Source of the DNA: Narthecium ossifragum
Lineage: Eukaryota; Streptophyta; Magnoliopsida; Dioscoreales; Nartheciaceae
NCBI GenBank assembly: GCA_963920575.1
Contig: OY986972.1
Span: 23,856,672 to 23,920,671 of the forward strand
Direction of reading: 5' to 3'
DNA: 64,000 bases
The notes beneath the pieces were generated by a model. That model saw only the letters and a program-made list of their open reading frames with translations. It was not told where the DNA came from and did no database searches. Below, one piece after another: positions 33,491-43,923 of the stretch. Numbering within the stretch: the stretch's first letter is position 1; each line of letters begins with the position of its first letter. The position numbers and the translations under genes are program-made.

Positions 33491-34283
33491 TATATATTAA
33501 TTGCACCACCATTCTCACCATTAATGTAGCTCACCATGCATGTATGCATGCATGAGCTTGTATTATGTTTTCTTATCTTGTTGGATTACTACATAGTTGT
33601 GATGGATTGGATGCCTTATGGGGGATGTAAGCAATGCTTTACTATGAATTATATGAAACGCCATTGTGTTCTTTTATTATGTTTCTGTGAATTCCATCCA
33701 TTTATCTTGATCATAAGTTCTTGCACAAGTGTCAACTCTAGCTCAACAGTCCCCCATGTGAATCAACACATATTTGCATCCATATATGTTCCTTGATTCT
33801 TTTGATTGCTTGAAGTTGAATCATTCATTCTAAGCAGCTGCCAATCTTTTAGCAGGGCTTTCTTGTCTTTCTTCTTCTTTTTTATTTGTTTCTATCTATC
33901 ACCAAATAAGCATAAAAACAGGTGTAATCTATATATGGAGAATGGTGTTTTTTTCTTTTCTTTTCTTCCCTTTCCTGATGAGTTAAACGGAAGCTACAAC
34001 CCAGCATAAGCTGCATGGAGATCGAATGGGGTTATATGGAGCTGGGGCATCAAATTAAGAAAAGAGAAATGAGATCCAAGAACATGAAACCGTGACATCT
34101 AGCCGGAAACATTCATCCTAGAGGTTTTAAAACTAATGGTGTGTCACTAAGGTTAGCTATGGCTTCTTGGCATCTCACATCTCTGTGACGATAATAGAAT
34201 GAATTTTGGCACCAATCAATCACACTGGGTTCTGACCAAAAAGATCCTCCATTAAACAAGTTCATAGCAAGGCAGAGTCATAT

Positions 34284-34329
<46 letters not shown>

Positions 34330-34504
34330 CATTACACTTACACATATCTTGACTTGACAGTGATGAGCTTGAGATAACCAATATTTCCAATCACTCATAT
34401 GAGCATATATATACAAAATAACTCTGATAATCTTATGATTAGCACATTGAGTTTTTAGGAAAAACAACTATATAAAAACAACCATGCATGCGAAATTACT
34501 GAAA
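33491..34504. other. Spacer of unit 2 left of the gap
   Basis: Homologous to 28254-29055, with a (CT)n microsatellite at 34285-34326 and a short unique insertion near 33840-34065. No gene seen. Confidence 0.5.
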
Positions 34505-34704
34505 NNNNNNNNNNNNNNNNNNNNNNNNNNNNNNNNNNNNNNNNNNNNNNNNNNNNNNNNNNNNNNNNNNNNNNNNNNNNNNNNNNNNNNNNNNNNNNNN
34601 NNNNNNNNNNNNNNNNNNNNNNNNNNNNNNNNNNNNNNNNNNNNNNNNNNNNNNNNNNNNNNNNNNNNNNNNNNNNNNNNNNNNNNNNNNNNNNNNNNNN
34701 NNNN
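34505..34704. other. Assembly gap (200 N)
   Basis: Exactly 200 unknown bases, so probably a placeholder gap. It hides the left junction of the caulimovirid insertion and the unit 2 sequence equivalent to about 29056-29220. Confidence 0.99.
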
Positions 34705-36515
34705 TTGGTCAACAAACTAACTCGTGTTGAACAAACAATTGATAAACTTGTCACTAAACTTGGTGAACTAATCCCTACTCTTCATTTGGCTAAAGATAAA
34801 GCAGTCAAACTGCATACAAAACCTTCTGTGAAACCTAATGTTGACATTTCGAATTTTAAATTAGGAAAAGAGTTAACTGAAGAAGTAATAGATTCTCTCA
34901 GTAAACAATTAACTCAAGCTAAATTACAAGTTCTTAATACTGTGACTGACAATCCGATTGAGCATACTGATTCTGAGTTAATATCTCTAGAAACTGAACA
35001 AGCAGTTTCAAACTGTTAGATAAAATTGAACACCGACCTCGTAATTTAGAAAAATTCTATTATAAACGACCTTCTCCTATTGACCTCTTATTTGAAGAAA
35101 ATGATACTTTTTTACAACAAGATTATTCGGGCCGTAATATCTATGAATGGAATATTGATGGTATGAGTGATCATCAAATTCTGAATATGGCACATCGTAT
35201 GATGATGTATGCTACTATCTGCCGTAATAATAACAATACTGATCAGCAAGTTGCGGCCTTCCTTACTTGCGGATTTACTGGAAGTTTAAAAGGCTGGTGG
35301 GATAATTATCTCCAATTAGATCAGCGCACCGAAATTCTTAGTGCCGTTAAACTTGAGAATAGCCAGCAACAGGCTGATGCCGTTTACACTCTTGTTTTAA
35401 CCATTCTGGACCATTTTACTGGTAATATTACTGGCCAGGGGGAACGAATACGCACTTTATTACAAAATATGCGCTGTCCGACTCTTACTCATTTCCGCTG
35501 GTATAAAGATGTTTTTCTTACTAGAGTTATGCAACTCACTGATGCAAAATAGCAGTCATTGGAAGTCTAAATTTATAGACGGATTACCTAATCTTTTTGC
35601 TGAACGTGTTAGAAATTATATGCGTGAAACAAAATGGTGGTGTTATACCCTTTGATGCCTGCACTTATGGTGCTTTAGTAAATGCTTGCATTCATGAAGG
35701 TTTGAGTCTTTGCAATGATATTAAACTCAAACATCAATTAAAAGCTCATAAGCTTACCGAAAGAAAAACAGCTAGGAGAATTCTGTGAACAATTTGCATT
35801 TGATGAGCCTCGGAAAATCAAGCCGCCTAAGGAAATAGCTGAGAGGAATAGAAAACCTTTTGTTAAAAGAAAATTTAAGAAAAATACACCACCACCAAAG
35901 AATAAGACCCAAAAGCATCCAAAAATTGACGCAAAAGCAAAGCAAAATGTTTTAAATGCGGTAAAATTGGACATTATGCTAATCGTTGCTACACTAAGAA
36001 AAAGATTAATGAAATCGAAGATGAAGGATTAAAGAAATCACTCTATAGAAGTTATGCTTAATAATACTGACTCTGAATCCGATGTAGAAACATCTAGTAA
36101 TACTTCTGAAGACGAGTCTTCCGCTGATGAATCTGCAAAGGATTCTAAGTGTACTCAATGTCAGGACCATACCAAGAAAGACTATTGGAAACAAATAACC
36201 GAAATGAATAATCTTTCTATAAATATGATATCTATTACCAAAGAGCTCATCGCTCAATTATTAACTGAAGGAGATATACCTCCTAACTTAAAAACCCAGT
36301 TAATTGATCTATGTTTGAAAAATAATCAACAAAAAAATGAAGCTCCTCGAATAGACAATACCTATAGACTCTCTGAAGTCTTAAAAAGACGACAGGAAAA
36401 AACTGTTAAATCCTTATCCTTAGCAGAACTTAATAGAGAAGTTAATGACCTTAAAGAAGAAATTAAATTACTTAAAGAACAAAATGAGTATATCTTCTCC
36501 TTCATTGGAAGCTAA
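34705..36515 (+). pseudogene. Caulimovirid capsid region, several frame breaks
   Basis: The first segment (34705-35019) is Leu/Lys-rich and probably coiled coil. The second (about 35020-35552) contains the capsid-like block LTCGFTGSLKGWWDNYL. The CCHC knuckle is at 35948-35989 (CFKCGKIGHYANRC). An acidic, Ser-rich then coiled-coil segment occupies 36054-36515. Reading-frame changes or stops occur near 35018, 35550, 35600-35800 and 36050, and the frame changes again between 36445 and 36515 where pol begins. In the family this is normally one continuous polyprotein, so the capsid part is non-functional. I describe the breaks only. Confidence 0.8.
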
Positions 36516-38571
36516 AGACCTAGATGAATCTTCATCAAAAAAACCTCTTGACACAAATAAACATAATGAACTCGGACAAAGCTCTAGTCCTCCGAATGAG
36601 TTCCTTGTTCAATTACTACAGCAAGTTACTACTAAAAAATGGTATGTTGAAATTTCGTTAGTCATTTCTGAACATGAGGTTATTCCAAATCTTATTACCT
36701 TAATTGATAGCGGTGCGGACTTAAACTGTATTCGTGAAGGAATTATCCCTTCCAAATTCTTTGAGAAAACCTCTCAAGCTCTTAGCGGGGCTAATGGCAA
36801 TAAGCTGGAAGTTAATTTCAAACTTCCTAAAGCCTATGTGTGTATTCAGGATACTTGTATCCCGACCTCTTTTGTATTAATAAAAGACCTATCTCAACAC
36901 TTAATACTAGGAACACCATTTTTGCATAAAATTATGCCACTCGAGAGAGTTGATTCTTCAGGAATAAGTGCTAAATATAAAGGGTCTCCTATTACTTTAA
37001 CATTTATTACTGAACCCCATACACGAATTCTGAATGAAGTTAAGGATATTCTGCTTAAAGAAAATCAAATCAGTTTTCTAAAAGAAGAAATCTCTTACCT
37101 TCAAATTGATCAGCAATTACAGAAATTTGCTACAAAAGATCTTATAGGACGAATAGAGCAACAGTTCCAACAAACAGTTTGTGGAACAGTCCCCAATGCT
37201 TTTTGGGACAGAAAGAAACATATTGTGGAAATACCATATGAGGAATCCTTTGATGAACAGGATATCCCAACTAGGGCGCGACCCTGTCAGATGAATCAAG
37301 AATACCTTGAGTTATGCAAAAAGGAAATTGCTTCTCTCTTAGAGAAGAATTTAATTAAAAAATCTTACTCCCCATGGAGTTGTACAGCATTCTATGTGAA
37401 TAATAATGCTGAAAAAGAACGTGGTGTTCCTCGACTGGTCATCAATTATAAGCCCCTTAACAAGGTGCTTAAATGGATACGATATCCTATCCCTAATAAG
37501 AGGGATTTGCTCAATAGAATTTACCGAGCAAAAATATTTTCGAAATTTGATTTAAAGTCAGGATATTGGCAAATTCAAATTCATGAAAAAGATCGCTATA
37601 AAACAGCGTTCACTGTCCCATTTGGCCATTACGAATGGAATGTAATGCCTTTTGGTTTAAAGAATGCTCCTTCAGAATTTCAAAATATTATGAATGATAT
37701 TTTTATTCCTTATACGAATTTTATTCTATCCTATATTGATGATGTACTTATCTTTTCTGATAACATTGATCAGCATGTGAAACATTTGGAAACATTTAGA
37801 CATTTAGCTATTCGAAATGGATTAGTAATATCTGCCCCAAAAATGAAACTCTTTCAAACAGAAATACGATTTTTGGGCCATAATATTGGTAAAGGAACAA
37901 TTGTCCCTATTGATCGTAGTATAGAATTTGCCTCTAAATTTCCTGATGTTATTACTGATACTAATCAATTACAACGTTTCTTAGGAGCGTTAAATTATGT
38001 TTCAAATTACTATAAAGATTGGGCTCAAGATACTGCCATTCTTTATAATCGTTTGAAAAAGAATCCTGCCCCTTGGACTGATGACCATACCAATGCTGTT
38101 CGTCTAATTAAGACTAAGGTCATCAATCTGCCTTGTACACATCTGCTTAAGCCAGAGTGTCAAAAGATTGTAGAAACAGACGCCAGTAATATTGGCTATG
38201 GAGGAATTCTTAAACAAAAATGTTTGCCTTCTAATAAGGAAGAATTAGTTCGTTATACCTCTGGTAAATGGAACTCTACTCAATTCAATTATTCCACTAT
38301 TAAGAAAGAAATGCTTTCTATCATTAAATGTCTTTATAAATTTCAGGAGGACATCCTGAATCAGCCGTTCCTCCTTCGTATTGATTGTAGCTCTGCAAAA
38401 AGTGTGATTGAAAAAGATATTAAGAATCTCACATCTAAACAAATTTTTGCACGTTGGCAAGCTGAATTGGCTGTGTTTGACTTCACTATTGAATTTATTC
38501 CTGGCAAACATAATGTCTTACCTGATTTCCTTACGCGCGAATTTCTTCAGGGTGCTCATGCGCCGGACTGA
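36445..38571 (+). CDS. Caulimovirid protease-reverse transcriptase-RNase H (endogenous viral copy)
   Basis: An open frame of 708 codons. The pepsin-like protease motif DSGA lies at about 36706-36717. RT blocks include LVINYKPLNK, FDLKSGYWQI, PFGLKNAPSEFQ and the catalytic YIDD at 37732-37743. RNase H starts near ETDAS (about 38174) and the frame ends with HNVLPDFLTREF and a TGA at 38569-38571. There is no integrase, which separates it from Ty3/Gypsy. The frame is uninterrupted, in contrast to the capsid region. The protein is the replication polymerase in the virus family; expression from the integrated copy is unproven. Confidence 0.93.
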   Translation: MTLKKKLNYLKNKMSISSPSLEAKDLDESSSKKPLDTNKHNELGQSSSPPNEFLVQLLQQVTTKKWYVEISLVISEHEVIPNLITLIDSGADLNCIREGIIPSKFFEKTSQALSGANGNKLEVNFKLPKAYVCIQDTCIPTSFVLIKDLSQHLILGTPFLHKIMPLERVDSSGISAKYKGSPITLTFITEPHTRILNEVKDILLKENQISFLKEEISYLQIDQQLQKFATKDLIGRIEQQFQQTVCGTVPNAFWDRKKHIVEIPYEESFDEQDIPTRARPCQMNQEYLELCKKEIASLLEKNLIKKSYSPWSCTAFYVNNNAEKERGVPRLVINYKPLNKVLKWIRYPIPNKRDLLNRIYRAKIFSKFDLKSGYWQIQIHEKDRYKTAFTVPFGHYEWNVMPFGLKNAPSEFQNIMNDIFIPYTNFILSYIDDVLIFSDNIDQHVKHLETFRHLAIRNGLVISAPKMKLFQTEIRFLGHNIGKGTIVPIDRSIEFASKFPDVITDTNQLQRFLGALNYVSNYYKDWAQDTAILYNRLKKNPAPWTDDHTNAVRLIKTKVINLPCTHLLKPECQKIVETDASNIGYGGILKQKCLPSNKEELVRYTSGKWNSTQFNYSTIKKEMLSIIKCLYKFQEDILNQPFLLRIDCSSAKSVIEKDIKNLTSKQIFARWQAELAVFDFTIEFIPGKHNVLPDFLTREFLQGAHAPD

Positions 38572-39958
38572 GCCCCCTCTTTGGGGGCGGTGGAGTCGTG
38601 GTGGTAGTAATAGTAATAACCGTGGTCGTGGTGGCCGTGGTCGAATTCGCTATGCTGGAATATCTGGTCAAGGCTATGGCATTGCTGGTCGGGGTTATAC
38701 CCTGGAAACTGGTCAGACTTCTGACCCCTCTAATACTACTGAATCAGACTTTGGCAATAGCTGGAGAACAATTAGGCGAAGTACTACTTCTAAGGAAATG
38801 AATCCTCAGGAGAATAAGCCTAATGAATCTTTTGCTGATGTTACAAAAGAAATTGATCTTGGGATGATTACTAAAGCAGCCTATGAAATCATCCTTTACA
38901 TAGAACCTGAAGATATGTGCTACTCTGACAATCCAGAGAAATTGCGCCAAAAATATTTGGACAATTCTTATTACCCTACATCTGTTTATCATCCGAGAAA
39001 ATGGATGGAATCTCTGTTATCTCAGAGAGAAGTCTACTTTGAGCATTTCTTCAAAAATTCTGATGAAAGGAGGCCGCCTACTTATAGTAAGTGCACTATC
39101 AAGAATTTCTTGACCCCAAAAGAATGGGGGTTTAGTACTCAGAAACCCATTCCGTTCAAAATTAATCAGGAAAGTTATACTTTCAATTACTGGGATTATA
39201 AGCATGCATTTTATACCGCCTTACTATGCGAGAATGAGAATCTCAAGCATACTTGGTTCATCAAAATTTGCCCTGATGTTCTTCGTAAAGAATTCCCAGC
39301 ATGGATTTATGACTGGTGGCGCAAATATGGCGCCAATTTAGAAATATTGCCCTCACCAATTCTTGCTCTATATGAGAAATGGGTAATTACTCATCCTACT
39401 CTTGCTCTAATTAAAGAGGAAAATGTGATCGAAGGAATGTTCCCTCTTTACTTCTTTGCTGAGGCAGAGATTCCCTGGATATGGAAATGGTTCGCCTCTG
39501 TGGATATCGATGATCTCTGCAGTCCTTGCCTTATTCGACAGTATCAAATTAAATGGTGGAAAGGTTTGGATACTAACACCAAAATCTCTGAAATTCAGGA
39601 GATAATTAAAAGCAACGAAAAGCTATTGTCAGAGAAGAGACGAAGTCTGGAAGCCCCCAAAGAAAAATCAATGATTCGGCTTCAAAAACTATTTGAAAGA
39701 CAATTTTCACAGGCTACTGAGAATGAAATCATGAAGAAATGTTATGAACATTTAAAGCATCAGTTCACTAGCCATTTCTCTGGCTCTGATAGAATTTCTA
39801 TTAGTTCTGACGATCCGATGCAGGATGCTCAAGACCCCTACAGTGATCAACCCTACGGTGATCAAGAAGATCTATGGACACAAATTATTTCCCAAGATCT
39901 GCCGGGGAAAAAGAAGGATGGTCCTACCACCAGTGGAGCTTCCACTAGCCAAGGATAA
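38558..39958 (+). CDS. Caulimovirid second ORF, function unknown (endogenous viral copy)
   Basis: 466 codons. I chose the ATG at 38558 because it overlaps the end of the polymerase ORF by 14 bases (ATG at 38558-38560, polymerase TGA at 38569-38571), a compact viral arrangement; the longer open frame from 38408 lies within RNase H. The N-terminus is Gly/Arg/Asn-rich (GRGGRGRIR). The middle is Trp-rich (WWRKYG, WIWKWF, IKWWKG) and the C-terminus is a helical Lys/Glu region followed by an acidic tail. No catalytic motif is recognised. It is open throughout. Confidence 0.8.
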   Translation: MRRTEPPLWGRWSRGGSNSNNRGRGGRGRIRYAGISGQGYGIAGRGYTLETGQTSDPSNTTESDFGNSWRTIRRSTTSKEMNPQENKPNESFADVTKEIDLGMITKAAYEIILYIEPEDMCYSDNPEKLRQKYLDNSYYPTSVYHPRKWMESLLSQREVYFEHFFKNSDERRPPTYSKCTIKNFLTPKEWGFSTQKPIPFKINQESYTFNYWDYKHAFYTALLCENENLKHTWFIKICPDVLRKEFPAWIYDWWRKYGANLEILPSPILALYEKWVITHPTLALIKEENVIEGMFPLYFFAEAEIPWIWKWFASVDIDDLCSPCLIRQYQIKWWKGLDTNTKISEIQEIIKSNEKLLSEKRRSLEAPKEKSMIRLQKLFERQFSQATENEIMKKCYEHLKHQFTSHFSGSDRISISSDDPMQDAQDPYSDQPYGDQEDLWTQIISQDLPGKKKDGPTTSGASTSQG

Positions 39959-40202
39959 GCTTCAGCCAAGGATAAGCTTCATCAGCTGGAGATAAGATTT
40001 ATCTCCACTATCTAAAGCTAAAGTTGAGTCCTACCTCCACTTATAGTGATGTGATGCGAAAGTTGATAAGTTCAGCCACTCATTCGACTGCAACCTACTC
40101 AGCACACGTAGTGGCGGGCCTTATTGCTCCACTGAGCCGACAGGATTGAAAGAGAAATATTCTCTCAATAATGTAACTTTGCTTAGCCTTGAAGGCTTGT
40201 AC

Positions 40203-40216
40203 CTCTATATAAGAGG
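40203..40216 (+). promoter_or_regulatory. Caulimovirid pregenomic promoter TATA region
   Basis: CCTCTATATAAGAGG is a TATA box in a context close to pararetroviral full-length-transcript promoters. It lies 245 bp after the second ORF, where the family places this promoter. Activity in the host is not shown by sequence. Confidence 0.65.
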
Positions 40217-40436
40217 AAGAACTCGTCTGAGTTCAGTACGCTGGTTCTCATCCACTCTTCTCTTATAACCTATCTTCCCCTTGTAACTACAACCAGTGGA
40301 ATATATTTGCAGTTAGTAGTAAGTTCTTCGTCTCTCTCTTTGCTTTTTAATTATGTAGAGATATAGTTTGGAAAGATTATCCAAAGACTGGAACTTTCAT
40401 AGTTCAGTTCTACCTTCTGATCTCGTTCATACAAGA

Positions 40437-40460
40437 TCAGTATCATCGAGCGCTAGCTCT
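40437..40460 (+). promoter_or_regulatory. Possible degenerate tRNA-Met primer-binding site of the viral copy
   Basis: The sequence AGTATCATCGAGCGC resembles TGGTATCAGAGC with two substitutions at its start and a two-base insertion. It is about 200 bases downstream of the expected transcript start, as in caulimovirids. Tentative. Confidence 0.35.
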
Positions 40461-40711
40461 CTGGATAATTGATCTAATCAATATCGCTTTGAATTATTGA
40501 TAATATATTCAATTTATGATTTTATATGAATATATGTATACAAAATAGGAATGACAACGGCCGCCCCGCATCCTACTGGATCACCCGACCCCCCACCCTG
40601 ATAATCAAGGCAAACCCCGAACTAAAATCAACGTCTAACAGAGGCGGGGTGGGACAGAAGCGTCTTTCCCCGATCCCTATGGGGTTTCTAACCACTCGCG
40701 GGGAGACCTTA

Positions 40712-41540
40712 GGGTAATTTTATATGCACTACAAAAATTTATAAGTGCATTCATATTTTTCTAAAATCCCTAAAGTGGGGCTCTTCCCCACTCTTCCACC
40801 GCCGCTGCCCCTTTCTCCGGACCCATCGCCGTTGCCGCCCGGCCACTGCCCACCCCCTCTCCATCCCCTGTTCTCTCTTCCCTCTCTCGTTCTCTCTCCT
40901 CTCCCCCATTCTCTCTTCCCTCCGCTCGCCCTCTCTCTCTCTCGCGGCCGATCGCACCACCGCTGTGGTCGTGGCCGGGAAGAAGGGAGGATGTTTGAGT
41001 TGTTGCTGATGCGCCTTCTTCCCCAGCCACGACCACCACGACGGCACGATCGGCCGAGAGGGAGAGAGAGAGAGAGAGGGAGGGAGAGGAGAGAGAACGA
41101 GAGAACGGGGGGAGAGAGGGGGGGCCGGGTGGCAACGGCAACGGGGTCCGGAGAAAGGAGCGCCTTCAAACCCCGGCCATGACCACCGCGGCTACGCGAT
41201 CGGAAGCTAAGGAGAGAGCGAGCGGATCAGAGGGAGGGAGGGAGAGGAGAGAGAAAAGAGAGAAGAGAGAAGAGAGAACGGGGGAGAAAGAGAGAACGGG
41301 GGAAAGAGAGGGGGCCGGAGGCCGGGCGGCAACGGCGACAGGGTTCGGAGAAAGGGGCGGCGGCGGCGGGGTCCGGAGAAAGGGGCGGCGGTGGCGGGGT
41401 CCGGCGACGGTGGCGGGGTCCGGCGACGGTGGCAAGGTCGGGGTGGAAGAGTGAGGAAGAGAGGGGCGGAGGGTATTATAGTAATTTTTTTTATTTTTAT
41501 AAGTGCACTTAGAGATCTATATAGTGCATATAACAGCACC
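40712..41540. mobile_element. Fold-back / non-autonomous Mutator-like element
   Basis: The 829-bp element is flanked by a 10-bp duplication GGAGACCTTA (40702-40711 and 41541-41550). The ends are inverted: the left reads TTATATGCACTA then AAGTGCA, and the right is its complement (TAAGTGCACTTA...TAGTGCATATAA). The interior is also inverted: a GC-rich arm at about 40780-40985 pairs with about 41020-41160 (TTCTCCGGACCC versus GGGTCCGGAGAAA; GTGGTCGTGGCCGGGAAGAAGG versus its complement). There is no transposase ORF; long open frames in the arms are compositional. Unit 1 lacks the element at the equivalent site (about 29810), supplying an empty site. Confidence 0.85.
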
Positions 41541-41786
41541 GGAGACCTTACATCAACCCCGATTAAGGTCCCTCACAGGACAGAAGGGGATGGGGGTAAA
41601 TTACCATCCCTGATGCAAAAAGCCCAATGAGCTCGAATTCATGGCTTCGGTGAATGCTAATTAATAATATATATCTCTCTGAGATGTTACCGAGATGAGA
41701 GAATGGTGGCATTGGGATTTGGGAAGCATGCGTTCAGCGCCACCCCTCCACGTGCTTTCTTTGTTCAAGAGGCCCTACTCGCTTTG

Positions 41787-43112
41787 TTTTTTTTTAATTA
41801 GTTGAGCCAAATGACTAGGTAACCAAAGAGAAAATAAAACAAGAGTACAAGAAGACCTCATATGTGGGGAACTAACATGTTCGCCCAAACTGAGGTCGCC
41901 AAAGCATCAGCCTCGGAATTGAATTCCCGAGGTATATGAACAAACGAGATCTTGCAGAACTGAGAAGCAAGTCGCCAAAGAGAAAGCATGAGATCGCGAA
42001 GTGTTTGAGGCCACGCGAACTTGCCAGTAACATATTCAACACCGAGCAGAGAATCAGACTCGAGCACGATGGAAGACACCCCTCGCCTCCGAGCTTCCTG
42101 AAGGCCCCCCTTCATAGCGAGAATCTCGGCTTGCACCACGCAAGACACAGTTCCTCTCGCCGCCCAGGACCAAGTCGGATTGCAACCGTCAGGAAACAAA
42201 ATTGCAGCAAGCCCTGCATCACTCCCTCTGACCGCGGCATCCGAACGGAGGACCGGCGACGCATCCAAGCAAGCAGGGGGGTGGGAATGAACTCTCGGCA
42301 AATGAGAAACAGAAAACTCTCTTGCTTGCCTTGTGATGAGCCTTGCCAGAGTGTCCGGCGCGAGCATTTGATTATCAAAGAATCCTGCGTTGCGATCCTT
42401 CCACAGCCACCATAATGTATATCCAACCCATGTTTTGGAATCCGATGAGGTGGATCTCGGGGATGAGCTGAGAAGGTTGAGGCATGCATCAAAAGAATCG
42501 GGGATGGCTCGGCCAAAAGAAGTCCTCGCCCAAACCTCTTGGGAGACAGGGCAACTGAAGAAAAGATGAAAAGGGGATTCGATGTCGCCTCTGCACCTCA
42601 AGCAAACAGGTTCCAAGGCACGCCCAATGGAGTGAAGAAAGCTGGCGGTGATGATCTTCCCATGGAAGAGTCTCCAGAGAAAAAATTTCACACGCGGCCC
42701 CACTGGCGCTTTCCAAAGATTAAGCCATCCTGCGCTACACTCTTCTCCATTCCAACGTGCTGAGCGCTCATTGGCGAGCCAGTTGTAGATGGAGGCCGTG
42801 GATATCTCCCCACTCACAGAAAATGTCCACACTGGTCTGTCGAGCTCTCCTCCATGTACCCGGACATCTTGGATCATCTTCATCAAATCAGGGTGGAAGA
42901 GCTGTCGTAGCAAATCCTCGCGCCAATGTCCGGAGTGGTCAAGCAACTCCGAAACATGAAGATCTGTAGGAAGTAGGACAGAAAACAAGGCAGGGGATCT
43001 GGAGAGAGGGTAGTCGAAAACCCACCGATCAAAGAGGACGTTAACTTTGCCATGGACTGCCGGGGCCCAAAGGATGCCCTCGCAGCGGAACATGTACGGC
43101 GCCAATGCCCGG
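41787..43112 (-). mobile_element. 5'-truncated L1-type LINE with ~15-bp target duplication
   Basis: Poly(T) at 41787-41795 marks the 3' end on the minus strand. CCTACTCGCTTTG-containing duplications flank it (41771-41786 and 43113-43128). The frame 41858-43105 encodes the end of the LINE polyprotein: a DxWVFDYPL lead-in, zf-RVT (VGPRVKFFLWRLFHGK...CLRCRGDIESPFHLFFSC), then RNase H (VLRSDAAVRG, QAEILAMKGGLQEARRRG, ESDSLLGVEY, HIPREFNSEADALA). The frame is open. It is related to the LINE at 31241-32432 but clearly diverged. Confidence 0.9.
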
Positions 43113-43128
43113 GGGCCTACTCGCTTTG

Positions 43129-43923
43129 TTTGTTCTTGTTGGAGCTAACAAGAACAAAGGATTAATTAAAAACTCTTCCACCATCGCTGAATGCTGATAG
43201 ATTGATTGATAGTCTATAATGGACTTCAATGCAATCAGATTGCATCAAAAGGACAAGCTGTCAGGATGGTAATTGACTGGACACGAATGCAGCATTACTG
43301 GGGCAGATTTGTTAAACATTTTTAGATTGCAAACATGTGCGTGTGTACCTCTATCTCTTGCATGGGCCGCAGAGTCTCTGTATCTACGGGCCGTTCCAAT
43401 TCAGCACAGCCCATAATACGTTTAGAGAAAAATTCTATTCCTGTCATTAATTTGTGCTTGAATCAAACGGAATATATAGAATTGCCCCTGCTGCATGCAT
43501 CATGCATTAATTTGACAAAACTAAAATTGTTCGATTTATACAACCATATATAAAGCAAGCAAGCTTCATTATATAATTAACGACTTCACTTTTATTTATT
43601 ACATGGCATAATTAATTCTTCGCAAAAATAAACCAAATAACTTGGACAGATCTTCTTTTATGCATGACGACACACACGGAGGTATGTCTCATGATCATGA
43701 AGAAGAAATTATTATACATTATTATAAAGATAGGTCTTCATCATCAAATAATGAATCCCGCCGATCTAAAGAGTGAAGAATGACATCTTTTATTGTAACT
43801 AGCTAGCACAATCACTTGAAAGATCGATCCATCATGCATCTTCTCAATTCCACCTATATATATATATATATATATATAGATCTAGCTCTCACTATAGCTA
43901 GCTATATATAAGCTAGCTAGCAG
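43129..43923. other. Spacer of unit 2 downstream of DUF247
   Basis: Aligns with 29900-30356 in unit 1. It includes a (TA)n run at about 43856-43877. No gene seen. Confidence 0.5.

Larger units (their letters stand above)
34705..40500 (+). mobile_element. Endogenous caulimovirid (pararetrovirus) sequence, florendovirus-like layout
   Basis: Relics in order: a coiled-coil region, capsid region with CCHC knuckle, aspartic protease, reverse transcriptase, RNase H, a second ORF overlapping the end of the first, then an intergenic region with a TATA box. There is no integrase and no LTR. The RT-RNase H frame is intact and the capsid region is broken. ORF1 ending in RNase H followed by one unknown ORF fits florendoviruses as I recall them, but other caulimovirid genera are possible. 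The movement-protein region would lie in or before the assembly gap. The right edge is at about 40500, where unit 1 homology resumes at TATTCAATTTATGATTTTAT. AT content is higher than the surroundings. Confidence 0.85.

Noticed and set aside
42112..42516. ORFs overlapping the LINE tail in other frames
   Set aside because: Shadows of the 41858-43105 LINE coding frame.
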